NCBI GenBank assembly: GCA_050012355.1 | Contig: JBEKHI010000451.1 | Coordinates: 1 to 6,432 of the forward strand | Length of the DNA: 6,432 nt | Source of the DNA: JBEKHI01 sp050012355 | Lineage (GTDB): Bacteria; Actinomycetota; Actinomycetes; Streptosporangiales; Streptosporangiaceae | Direction of reading: 5' to 3' | Part shown: one piece after another, positions 1-5,810 of the stretch | How the letters are laid out: each line of letters begins with the position of its first letter | Numbering within the stretch: position 1 is the stretch's first letter | The notes under the pieces: generated by a model | What the model saw: only the letters and a program-made list of their open reading frames with translations | What the model was told of the DNA's origin: nothing | Databases searched by the model: none | Program-made: the position numbers and the translations under genes

Positions 1-58
1 CCAAGCGTCCGGCGGGCGCCGGGTCAGTGAACGGTGTTGCCGGAACCGGGGTAGTCAT
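1..58 (-). CDS. 5' end of an unidentified gene running off the left edge
   Basis: An ATG on the minus strand at 58-56 is preceded by a perfect AGGAGG (68-63) with a 4-nt spacer. The frame is open to the window edge. The 19 visible residues begin MTTPVPATPFTDPAPAGRL, which is Pro/Ala/Thr-rich with third positions mostly G or C, as expected for a real actinomycete gene. Too little is visible to name a family. A cytoplasmic enzyme is a reasonable guess because there is no basic or hydrophobic signal-peptide start. It lies on the same strand as the TetR gene but 431 bp downstream of it, so it probably has its own promoter in the gap and is not simply co-transcribed. Confidence 0.6.
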   Translation of the reverse strand, partial: MTTPVPATPFTDPAPAGRL

Positions 59-62
59 GATG

Positions 63-68
63 CCTCCT
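63..68 (-). promoter_or_regulatory. Ribosome binding site of the left-edge gene
   Basis: AGGAGG read on the minus strand, 4 nt before the ATG at 58. This site is the main reason for calling the partial gene at the left edge. Confidence 0.65.
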
Positions 69-134
69 GAGCTCTCCTGCTCGCTGGATGATGTGCTCGT
101 CTCACCAGTCCGACAACGCAGCCCCCGAGAATGT

Positions 135-163
135 GAGGTGACGCGCGCCCGCGCCATCACCTC
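135..163. promoter_or_regulatory. Inverted repeat upstream of the left-edge gene (possible operator or hairpin)
   Basis: GAGGTGA (135-141) is the exact reverse complement of TCACCTC (157-163). Inside lies a second perfect pair, GCGCG (143-147) and CGCGC (150-154), separated by 2 nt, so the whole can fold as a near-continuous stem. It lies 77-105 nt upstream of the start codon at 58, where a repressor site or a 5' leader hairpin would fit. No T-run follows on either strand, so an intrinsic terminator is less likely. Confidence 0.4.
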
Positions 164-274
164 TGCATTCGAGTTATCATGGTGAGTGTGGCACTACCTA
201 GAAAAGAGTGTGGGTAATGCAGCACCGACCATAATGGCCGGGCGCGGCAGCAGAGCGAGATGGCCCGGATGCCC

Positions 275-286
275 GGTTCGCGAACC
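275..286. repeat. 12-bp perfect palindrome
   Basis: GGTTCGCGAACC is fully self-complementary. It sits in the middle of the 59-489 gap. In GC-rich DNA a 12-bp palindrome can occur by chance, so any role as a regulator site is only a possibility. Confidence 0.3.
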
Positions 287-307
287 CGCCGCGAGCCTGC
301 CGGCGCG

Positions 308-328
308 AAGTGCACATCACGTGCTCTT
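308..328. repeat. Imperfect 8-bp inverted repeat (possible regulator site)
   Basis: AAGTGCAC (308-315) pairs with GTGCTCTT (321-328) at seven of eight positions around a 5-nt centre. The size and spacing resemble a dimeric repressor site. It lies about 250 bp upstream of the left-edge gene. Confidence 0.25.
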
Positions 329-410
329 TCTGCGGAGCATCTGGGGCTGATGTGATGCAGGGTTCACACGAGGCTAGTGTTTTCCGTCCGGGCGCACTCG
401 GCACCCCCGG

Positions 411-443
411 CGATGGGCCATCGGTAGCGGATGGAAATATTTC
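411..443. repeat. Palindrome pair and AT-rich patch downstream of the TetR gene
   Basis: CGATGGGCCATCG (411-423) is a 13-bp palindrome about a single central base. GAAATATTTC (434-443) is a perfect 10-bp palindrome inside a 20-bp AT-rich stretch (431-450) that stands out from its GC-rich surroundings. Both lie 46-80 bp past the TetR stop codon and may help end transcription. On the minus strand, however, the AT-rich part comes before the GC hairpin, the reverse of a normal intrinsic terminator. Confidence 0.3.
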
Positions 444-489
444 AAAATAAGGCGTGTTCCGGCGTGTTGTCGGCCTTGACTGTGGTGCA

Positions 490-1056
490 CTATGCGCCAC
501 GAGGGCGGAGACCGTCGACAATGACCGCCACGATCGTGGGCGCCCGCGCATCCCACTCCGATGCGGGAATACGCGACAACGCGCCCAAGAGAAGAATGAC
601 GTCAGCGGCATCAACCTCTTTGCGCACCTGGCCGACGGCTTTCCCCTGATCAAGCAACATCCCGAGTGCTACATCGAGTCGATGGTGCTGGTCTGAGTAG
701 AGATCGCGCCACGCCGACGCCTCGATCGCCGCCATGACGCCGCGTTTGACCCGCGCGTACTCGACCAGCCGCTGCAGCCAGCAGGTCAGTGCCCCAAGCG
801 GAGGATGTTCTGCCAGCAGCGGTGCCACAGCGTCGACAAGCTGGGTCAGCTCGTACCGGTACACCTCCGCCAGCAGGTGCTCGCGGGTCGGGAAGTGCCG
901 GTAGAGGGTGCCCTGGGCAACCCCCGCCGACTTGGCGACCCGGTGCAGCTTCAGGTCAGCGGCCGCGCCGTTGGACTCACTCAGTTCGGCCCGCGCGGCC
1001 TCAACAATACGGTCGCGGTTGGCGACCGCGTCGGCCCGGCGCTCACGACTCGCCAC
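490..1056 (-). CDS. TetR/AcrR-family transcriptional repressor
   Basis: This is a 188-aa DNA-binding regulator of usual TetR length, acting as a dimer. The N-terminal domain (about 11-62) has the family pattern: a helix starting NRDRIVEAARAEL, then the helix-turn-helix at 35-55 with VAKSAGVAQGTLYRHF followed by a TREHLLAEV helix. The C-terminal helices (about 70-188) form the ligand and dimer domain, which is variable in this family and says nothing about the ligand. The start is the GTG at 1056 because GGGAGG lies 7 nt before it. A TTG 36 bp further upstream (1092) would fall inside the operator and lacks a ribosome site. The gene is divergent from the SDR gene, with a perfect inverted repeat between them. 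It therefore probably represses itself and the SDR until an inducer binds. Confidence 0.93.
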   Translation of the reverse strand: MASRERRADAVANRDRIVEAARAELSESNGAAADLKLHRVAKSAGVAQGTLYRHFPTREHLLAEVYRYELTQLVDAVAPLLAEHPPLGALTCWLQRLVEYARVKRGVMAAIEASAWRDLYSDQHHRLDVALGMLLDQGKAVGQVRKEVDAADVILLLGALSRIPASEWDARAPTIVAVIVDGLRPRGA

Positions 1057-1063
1057 GACGCTA

Positions 1064-1069
1064 CCTCCC
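1064..1069 (-). promoter_or_regulatory. Ribosome binding site of the TetR gene
   Basis: GGGAGG on the minus strand, 7 nt before the GTG at 1056. It decides the start in favour of GTG 1056 over the TTG at 1092. Confidence 0.75.
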
Positions 1070-1087
1070 TTCCCCCGCAACAAAGCG

Positions 1088-1128
1088 GACAACTGTCCGG
1101 TACTGTGGAATGTAACCGGACAGTTGTC
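1088..1128. promoter_or_regulatory. Probable TetR operator: perfect 14-bp inverted repeat
   Basis: GACAACTGTCCGGT (1088-1101) is the exact reverse complement of ACCGGACAGTTGTC (1115-1128), with 13 bp between the arms. It fills the middle of the 95-bp region between the divergent TetR and SDR genes, where a shared operator is expected. Each arm is itself loosely palindromic (ACTGTCCGGT), so the region might bind two dimers whose centres are about 27 bp apart. Binding here would block both promoters. The -35 and -10 boxes could not be assigned with confidence. Confidence 0.8.
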
Positions 1129-1138
1129 ATCTTAGAGC

Positions 1139-1144
1139 AGGAGG
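1139..1144 (+). promoter_or_regulatory. Ribosome binding site of the SDR gene
   Basis: AGGAGG, 7 nt before the ATG at 1152. It is near-consensus and confirms that start. Confidence 0.75.
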
Positions 1145-1151
1145 CACCTCG

Positions 1152-1892
1152 ATGAGCAGACTGGACAGCAAGGTCGTCGCCATCACCGGGGCCAGTAGCG
1201 GTATCGGCGCGGCAACCGCGCTGGAACTCGCGACCCGGGGCGCGGCCGTCGTGCTGGGCGCCCGGCGCACTGACCGACTCGACTCGCTCGTAACACGAAT
1301 CCGAGCCGATGGCGGCCGCGCGGAGATGCTGGAAGTCGATGTCACCAAACGCGCCGATCTTGAGCAACTGGTGGCCTTGGCCGTGAACCGGTACGGACGC
1401 CTCGATGTCCTGGTGGCTAATGCCGGAGTCGCCCGGATCTCCCCCATGGCAGACCTGGACGTCGAGGACTGGGACGTGATGATCGACGTCAACCTGCGCG
1501 GTGTGCTGCACGGCATCGCCGCCGCGCTGCCGGTGTTCCGTGATCAGGGCCACGGGCACCTCGTCACCACCGTGTCGACGTCGGGCCTCAAGATCGTCCC
1601 GGCTCAAGCTGTCTACGCGGGCACCAAGAACGCCGTACGCACACTGCTGGAAGCCCTCCGCCAAGAGTCCACCGACGGCGTCCTGCGCACGACCTCCATC
1701 TCGCCGGGATTCGTACGTACCGAACTCGTCGACTACATCGACGACCCCGAACAGCGAGAGCAAGCCCAGCAGGCCATGGCGGCACTCGGCATCGGCCCCG
1801 ACGCCGTGGCACGCGCCATCGCGTTCGCCATCGAGCAGCCCGACGACGTCGAAATCGGCGACCTGACCATCCGCCCTACCAGGCAAGGGTGA
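1152..1892 (+). CDS. Short-chain dehydrogenase/reductase (classical SDR, probably NADPH-dependent)
   Basis: This is a 246-aa cytoplasmic oxidoreductase of the usual classical SDR length. All hallmarks are present: the nucleotide-binding TGASSGIG (12-19), DV at 63-64, NAG (90-92), and the catalytic set Asn114, Ser142, Tyr155 and Lys159 (YAGTK), followed by SPGFVRTEL (184-192). Arg38-Arg39 after the second strand favours NADP(H) over NAD(H), a family rule applied here by inference. Such enzymes reduce a carbonyl or oxidise an alcohol; the substrate cannot be read from the sequence. The start is an ATG with AGGAGG 7 nt upstream. It is divergent from a TetR repressor with a shared operator, so expression is probably induced by a ligand. 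This is a common layout for detoxifying or catabolic SDRs. A stem-loop follows 22 nt after the stop. Confidence 0.95.
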   Translation: MSRLDSKVVAITGASSGIGAATALELATRGAAVVLGARRTDRLDSLVTRIRADGGRAEMLEVDVTKRADLEQLVALAVNRYGRLDVLVANAGVARISPMADLDVEDWDVMIDVNLRGVLHGIAAALPVFRDQGHGHLVTTVSTSGLKIVPAQAVYAGTKNAVRTLLEALRQESTDGVLRTTSISPGFVRTELVDYIDDPEQREQAQQAMAALGIGPDAVARAIAFAIEQPDDVEIGDLTIRPTRQG

Positions 1893-1913
1893 GAGTGGAC
1901 GGTGCTGATCCAG

Positions 1914-1959
1914 CCACCGCCGTTATGGGCAAGAACAACATTGGCCATAACGGCGGTGG
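1914..1959. terminator. Strong stem-loop terminator after the SDR gene
   Basis: CCACCGCCGTTATGG (1914-1928) is the exact reverse complement of CCATAACGGCGGTGG (1945-1959), around a 16-nt loop. It begins 22 nt after the SDR stop and lies between two convergent genes, so it may stop transcription from both sides. No T-run follows, but actinomycete terminators often lack one. A regulator site or a recombination site is possible but less likely in this position. Confidence 0.7.
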
Positions 1960-1999
1960 TGGCGGCCGAGGCGGAACCGAAGTAGCCGGGGTCCGGTCC

Positions 2000-2413
2000 T
2001 CAGCCCGCGTTCGGGTCAGGCGCCTCCCAGATGTCTAGCCGCACCCGCTTGCCGGTCAGTTCCTCCAGCTCGGCGCGGAGCCGGTCGGCCTCGGCACCGC
2101 GGTTACCAGCCAGCAAGATCGGCCGCGCGGCGCGGACCGCGGCGTCCTCCGCGACCTCCGTCTCGGCCCGCCGGTCATTGTCCGTCACGATTTGCGAGCC
2201 AGCGGCGACCGGTGCCTCCACCAGCCCGGCCAGCTCGATATGGTCGGCCAGTAGCCGGTTCGCCATCTCCCGCCGACCCAGCTCATCCGCCGCGGCGTAC
2301 GACCGGGCCGTCTTGGCGGTCAGCTCCAGGTCCACATGCGGCGTCAGGTGCACCCGCAAAGTCACCGGCGCCTGGCCTGGGTCATGCTGGGCGATGATCT
2401 TGCGGCGGGCCAC
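2000..2413 (-). CDS. Small protein with a C-terminal half-KH domain resembling ribosomal protein S3; possibly 5'-truncated
   Basis: As called, 137 aa from a GTG at 2413. Residues 1-90 (MARRKIIAQHDPGQ onward, then helix-rich and acidic) match no family I recognise. Residues 96-137 align without gaps, as far as I recall the actinomycete S3 (RpsC) sequence, with its KH region. Shared blocks are ARP (96-98), RGAEADR (105-111), ELE (115-117), LTGK (119-122) and the final LxIxE strand. About 24 of 42 positions are the same. The GxxG nucleic-acid loop is kept as GNRG (103-106; GRRG in S3). The strands that come before the loop in a full type II KH fold are not evident, so this is a half domain. RNA or DNA binding is possible but unproven. 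The start is weak: there is no good ribosome site, the frame stays open upstream, and it reads NREHDETGEKYT just before the GTG. The true start may have been lost at the junction with the recombinase operon. It is convergent with the SDR gene. Confidence 0.6.
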   Translation of the reverse strand: MARRKIIAQHDPGQAPVTLRVHLTPHVDLELTAKTARSYAAADELGRREMANRLLADHIELAGLVEAPVAAGSQIVTDNDRRAETEVAEDAAVRAARPILLAGNRGAEADRLRAELEELTGKRVRLDIWEAPDPNAG

Positions 2414-2493
2414 TGTGTACTTCTCGCCGGTCTCGTCGTGTTCCCTATTAAATATGCGTGTTGGCGCAGGTGGTGATGAGACGGGAGATGGCG
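2414..2493. other. Probable left boundary of the recombinase-bearing element
   Basis: The interval links the 5' end of the S3-KH-like gene to the first recombinase gene. It holds an unusually AT-rich spot (ATTAAATATG at 2447-2456) followed at once by G-rich sequence on the plus strand. In Tn554-like and GInt-type elements the recombinase genes sit at one end, close to the attachment site, so an att site here is expected by analogy. Only one end is visible, so no core repeat can be defined. A promoter for the recombinase operon must also lie here or just upstream. Confidence 0.35.
2483..2487 (+). promoter_or_regulatory. Candidate ribosome binding site of the first recombinase gene
   Basis: GGGAG, 6 nt before the GTG at 2494. 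No other candidate start nearby (GTG 2458, ATG 2476, ATG 2488) has a well-spaced site. Confidence 0.45.
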
Positions 2494-4053
2494 GTGTGGC
2501 GGGTGTTCTGGGTGCCGCAGGATGCGGTGCGGACGGGGGTGCGGGGGCGGGTCCTTGCGGGCTGGGAGGATCTGTCGGCGCGGGAGGACCGGACCGGGAT
2601 CAAGGCGGGCGACCCGGTCTTCCTGTCGCCGGATCACCGGGTGGACCCGCTTCTGGGCCTGTATGTTCAGTCTCCGGCGTTCCGGCGTTACACGGTGGAG
2701 ACGAAGCGCAACTACGCGACGGACATCAAGCTGCTGCTGACGTTCCTGTGGGGCAGGGGCAAGGCGTGGACGGACGCGGCGGAGCGTGACCTGGAGGACT
2801 ACGAGCACTGGCGGCGGTTCGCGGTGCAGAACCCGGACCGCATCGAGGGCTCGAAATGGGAACGCGAGCTGGCGACGTTCGCCGCCTTGTACGGGTGGGC
2901 CGTCAAGAACGGCTACGTGGCGCCGAACCCGGTGGCGATGAAGCAGGTCCGCGGCCGGAACGGCGACGTGGTGACGGTGCCAGCGGCACGGGCGAAGGAC
3001 GCCCGGCCGTCCAACGTGCACTGGCTGACGCCGCGGACGTGGCGGAAGTGGATCGACGTCGGGCTGCGCGGCCACGGCCGCAGCGGGGTTCCGGAGCCGG
3101 GATGGGCAGGGCGGCTGGAGGACCGCAACGTCGCGTTCATCCGGCTGTTGGTCTCCTCGGGACTGCGCCGGGCCGAGGGCGGGTCGCTGCTCACGTTCGA
3201 GGTGCCGGAACTGCGGCTGGACGGGGGCCGCTACTACCGGGGAAAGGTGATGGCGGGGGTGACGCGGTCGAAGAAGGACCGCACGTTCTACGTCGCGGCG
3301 GACGCGGCCGGGGAAATCGAGGCGTACATCGACTCGTCTCGGGCGCACGCGGTGCGGAACGCGCAGCGGAAGGGGCTTTACGAGCGGCTTCCCGGGCTGC
3401 GGGTGGTCACCGAGGTCACCCGCCAGCTGAAGCCCGTCGTCCGCTGGCGCGAGAAGGACGGGACCGCCGGCGAGCTCCCGCTGAGCAGGCTGACGGCGGA
3501 AGAGCGGATGCTGCTGTTCACCGAGGGCCCGCACGGGCTCGAGCCCTTGTGGCTGTGGCTGAACGAGCGGGGCATGCCGTTCGCGGTCCACTCGTGGGAG
3601 GGCGTGTTCACGGCGGCCAACGAGCGCTGCGAGCGGGTGCTGACCCCGCCCGGCCGGGTGGGCCTGGACCCGCACCAGGTGTTCGCCCCCTACGCGACTC
3701 CGCACTCCGCACGTCACTCCTTCGCGCTCTACATGCTGGTCGTGCTCAACATCCTGATGGACCAGAAGTACGGGCTGACCGAGGAGGAACGCCGGGACTT
3801 CCGGCAGCTTTACGGGGATCCGTGGTTCATGGTCCAGCAGCTGCTCGGGCACGCCTCGCGGGAGACGACCGTCAAGTGGTATCTCGCGCCGGTGGCCGAC
3901 CTGCAGCTGCGGTCGATGCTGGCCGGGGCCGCCGAGCCGGCCGCAGCCCCGATGCCCGAACTGGACGCGGCGTTCGCCCGGGTGGCCCGGGAGTCGGACG
4001 GCATCCAGGACCTCGGCGACATCGGCCAGGCGCTGTCCGGGGCAGCCTGGTGA
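2494..4053 (+). CDS. Tyrosine recombinase (site-specific integrase), first gene of a trio
   Basis: This is a 519-aa DNA breaking-rejoining enzyme with a complete active site. Arg225 lies in SSGLRRAEG (box I), the likely catalytic Lys is at 260/261 in TRSKKDR, His404 and Arg407 are in TPHSARHSF (box II), His453 is in LLGHASRETT and the nucleophile is Tyr463. An N-terminal core-binding domain of the phage-integrase type lies at about 65-150 (KRNYATDIKLLLTFLWGRGK). It is longer than most phage integrases because of an insertion between boxes I and II (about 285-390) and a 56-residue tail. The GTG at 2494 is chosen for its GGGAG; starts at 2458, 2476 or 2488 would add 12, 6 or 2 residues. Its stop overlaps the next gene's start (GTGA). 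It is probably the main strand-exchange enzyme of a mobile element, like Tn554 TnpA or GInt GinA, an analogy drawn from gene order. Confidence 0.92.
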   Translation: MWRVFWVPQDAVRTGVRGRVLAGWEDLSAREDRTGIKAGDPVFLSPDHRVDPLLGLYVQSPAFRRYTVETKRNYATDIKLLLTFLWGRGKAWTDAAERDLEDYEHWRRFAVQNPDRIEGSKWERELATFAALYGWAVKNGYVAPNPVAMKQVRGRNGDVVTVPAARAKDARPSNVHWLTPRTWRKWIDVGLRGHGRSGVPEPGWAGRLEDRNVAFIRLLVSSGLRRAEGGSLLTFEVPELRLDGGRYYRGKVMAGVTRSKKDRTFYVAADAAGEIEAYIDSSRAHAVRNAQRKGLYERLPGLRVVTEVTRQLKPVVRWREKDGTAGELPLSRLTAEERMLLFTEGPHGLEPLWLWLNERGMPFAVHSWEGVFTAANERCERVLTPPGRVGLDPHQVFAPYATPHSARHSFALYMLVVLNILMDQKYGLTEEERRDFRQLYGDPWFMVQQLLGHASRETTVKWYLAPVADLQLRSMLAGAAEPAAAPMPELDAAFARVARESDGIQDLGDIGQALSGAAW

Positions 4054-5810
4054 GCGGGCGCGGGCACCGGGCGGCGCTGCCGGCAGGCGGCCACGCCCGG
4101 CCTGAGTACCTGGTCAGCGAGGGGGACGGTGCCCTGGTGGTGCGCCACTACAACCGCGAGGGTCGGGTTCGGGAGTACGACTTCACGGCGCTGCCGGTCC
4201 CCGCGGCGATGCAGGCCTCGCTGGCGGCGCTGTTCGCCGCCCGGTGCACGCCGGACCGCTGGTCCGTGCACGCCACGTCACGGGGAGCGTGGATCTACCT
4301 GCGGCAGTTCGCGGGGTTCCTGGACGGGCTGCCGCAACAGCCGCGCGACCTTGACGAGCTCACGCCGGGACTGGTCCGGCTCTGGCGCGAGAGCCTGTCG
4401 AAGGCGGGCGGCGCCACCGCCTTCGCGGTGGTCAGCGGACTGCTCCGCGATGACGCCAGGCTGCGGGAAGGCCGGGTGGCCGACGAACTGGCCCGGTACT
4501 ACCGGAGGCCCTCCCGGAGCACGGTCCAGTCCTACAGCGAGGCGGAGTTCGACCGGATCACCGCGATCGCCCGCCGCCAGTTCCGGGCCGCCCTGCGGCG
4601 CATCAGCGAGAACGCCGCCCACCTGCAACGCTGGCGGGAGGGCAGCTTCGCCGAGGACACCACCGACTGGGTAATCGGGGAAGGGCTGGACATCCTCGCC
4701 CGCACCGGGGACCTTCCCAAGATCACCGAGACGAGCGGCAAGCGGACCGTCGTCACCTGGAAGTACCGCAAGGCATTCGGCGGGATGAGCGCCTCGGCCA
4801 CGTGGCAGCGGCTGTTCCTGTCGCAGATGGACGCCGTGGCGCTGGGCGTCCTGCTGGTCGCCGAGTACGGCTGGAACCTCTCGGTGATCGACCGCGCCGA
4901 GGTTCCCCGGGCGTCCCCGGACCAGGGCGAGGACGGCCGCCCGACCTACCGCATACCGCTAGAGAAGCCCCGCCGGGGCGCCGGACGCCACTACGAGACC
5001 CGCAACGTCACTGACGACGGGGCAGCCTCGCCGGGGCGCCTGATCACCCAGGCCCTGGAAGCGACGCGGTTCGCCCGGGCGCTCGTCGAGGAAGCGGCCC
5101 CCGGCACCAACCGGCTGATCGTGTGGCGCACGGGCCGGGTCGGGCGGCAGCGGGAAGCGGACCAGGACTGCCGCCCGCCCGTCGGCCCGTTCCACTTCGG
5201 CATTCACTCGGACGCGGCGAAGGAGTGGGCCAAGGCCGAGGCCCTGGACGGCAGCCCGTTCAAGCGCGGGCGGCGCACGGTGATCGCGCTCGACCGCCGG
5301 GAACCCGGCCAGCACTCCCAGGGCACCCACGACCGTCACTACGTCCTGCCCGACAAGCGCGCCCAGGCCGAGGCCGTCGAGGTGATCGCGGCAGGCGCCG
5401 AGGACGCCGCCGGCCGCGCCCGCAGGGCGGTCCTGATCGCCCAGATACGGGACGCCCCCGCCCCCGGGGACTCCGAGACAGCCACGGCGGACTGCTCCAG
5501 CTACCACGACAGCCCCTACCCGTCACCGGACGGCGGCTGCGGCGCCTCGTTCCTGACGTGCCTGGCCTGCCCGAACGCACGGGTCCATCCCGGGCACCAC
5601 CCCCGCCTCGCCCACCTGCACAAGGCGCTGGCCAGCCTGCGGTCCGTCCTGCCCCCGGCTGCCTGGGCAGCGGACTGGCGCGATGCCCACGACCGCCTGG
5701 ACGACCTCCGGAAGCGGCTAGGCGACGGCCTCTGGGCGCAGGGCCTGGCGCAGGTCACGGACGCCGACCGCGAGCTCGTCAGTCACCTGCTGACCGGGAC
5801 CCTCGCATGA
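4050..5810 (+). CDS. Second recombinase of the trio: tyrosine-recombinase-like protein with altered active site and Cys-rich tail
   Basis: This is a 586-aa protein whose GTG start overlaps the previous stop by 4 bp (GTGA), so translation is probably coupled. A core-binding-like region at about 75-170 (SRGAWIYLRQFAGFLDGL) is followed by a degenerate catalytic domain. The box I position reads YGWNLSVI, with Asn276 where Arg is expected. Box II reads KRGRRT, with Lys405 for His but Arg408 kept. The last box, HSQGTHDRHY, keeps His422 and the nucleophile Tyr431. A tail from about 480 has Cys482, 497, 504 and 507 (C-x14-C-x6-C-x2-C, with GASFLTCLACPNA), a possible zinc site. The architecture recalls the long second recombinase of Tn554 (TnpB) and similar actinomycete operon proteins. 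It may bind att DNA or assist the first recombinase rather than cut by itself; that is inference. The frame is also open upstream across the first gene, but that part is only its shadow. Confidence 0.85.
   Translation: MSGRGHRAALPAGGHARPEYLVSEGDGALVVRHYNREGRVREYDFTALPVPAAMQASLAALFAARCTPDRWSVHATSRGAWIYLRQFAGFLDGLPQQPRDLDELTPGLVRLWRESLSKAGGATAFAVVSGLLRDDARLREGRVADELARYYRRPSRSTVQSYSEAEFDRITAIARRQFRAALRRISENAAHLQRWREGSFAEDTTDWVIGEGLDILARTGDLPKITETSGKRTVVTWKYRKAFGGMSASATWQRLFLSQMDAVALGVLLVAEYGWNLSVIDRAEVPRASPDQGEDGRPTYRIPLEKPRRGAGRHYETRNVTDDGAASPGRLITQALEATRFARALVEEAAPGTNRLIVWRTGRVGRQREADQDCRPPVGPFHFGIHSDAAKEWAKAEALDGSPFKRGRRTVIALDRREPGQHSQGTHDRHYVLPDKRAQAEAVEVIAAGAEDAAGRARRAVLIAQIRDAPAPGDSETATADCSSYHDSPYPSPDGGCGASFLTCLACPNARVHPGHHPRLAHLHKALASLRSVLPPAAWAADWRDAHDRLDDLRKRLGDGLWAQGLAQVTDADRELVSHLLTGTLA

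Larger units (their letters stand above)
59..489. other. 431-bp gap without a convincing gene, with several inverted repeats
   Basis: No reading frame here has a credible start, ribosome site and protein-like composition. The frames that are open are Arg/Ser/Pro-rich and look like antisense shadows. The stretch lies between the stop of the TetR gene and the start of the left-edge gene, so it must hold the latter's promoter. It contains inverted repeats at 135-163, 275-286, 308-328, 411-423 and 434-443, an AT-rich patch at 431-450, and a short direct repeat (GGCGTGTT at 451-458 and 461-468). I could not place a convincing -35/-10 pair. It may also be a decayed gene remnant. Confidence 0.5.

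Noticed and set aside
476..500. TTGACT followed by TATGCG as a promoter
   Set aside because: The two boxes are only 9 nt apart, too close for a sigma-70-type promoter.
198..653. 151-codon minus-strand frame over the gap and the TetR 3' end
   Set aside because: Its composition is Arg/Ser/Pro-rich, it has no ribosome site, and it overlaps the well-supported TetR gene in another frame.
1057..1092. Longer TetR start (TTG at 1092)
   Set aside because: It falls inside the operator and has no ribosome site. GTG 1056 has GGGAGG at the right distance.
981..1886. 301-codon minus-strand frame opposite the SDR gene
   Set aside because: It is antisense to a gene with a full set of SDR motifs and its sequence is Asp/Gly/His-rich without recognisable domains.
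2031..2789. 252-codon plus-strand frame opposite the S3-KH-like gene
   Set aside because: It is a low-complexity Ser/Arg/Ala and then Gly-rich sequence. The opposite strand has the S3-like motif, and the 3' half overlaps the first recombinase in another frame.
2362..3852. 496-codon minus-strand open frame
   Set aside because: It lies antisense to the first recombinase gene. Its protein is dominated by Arg, Pro, His and Val, typical of the shadow of a GC-rich gene, while the plus strand carries clear integrase motifs.
2856..4049. Upstream extension of the second recombinase frame (to 984 aa)
   Set aside because: This part is an Arg/Gly/Ala-rich shadow of the first recombinase gene in another frame. 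The real start is the GTG at 4050, overlapping the previous stop.
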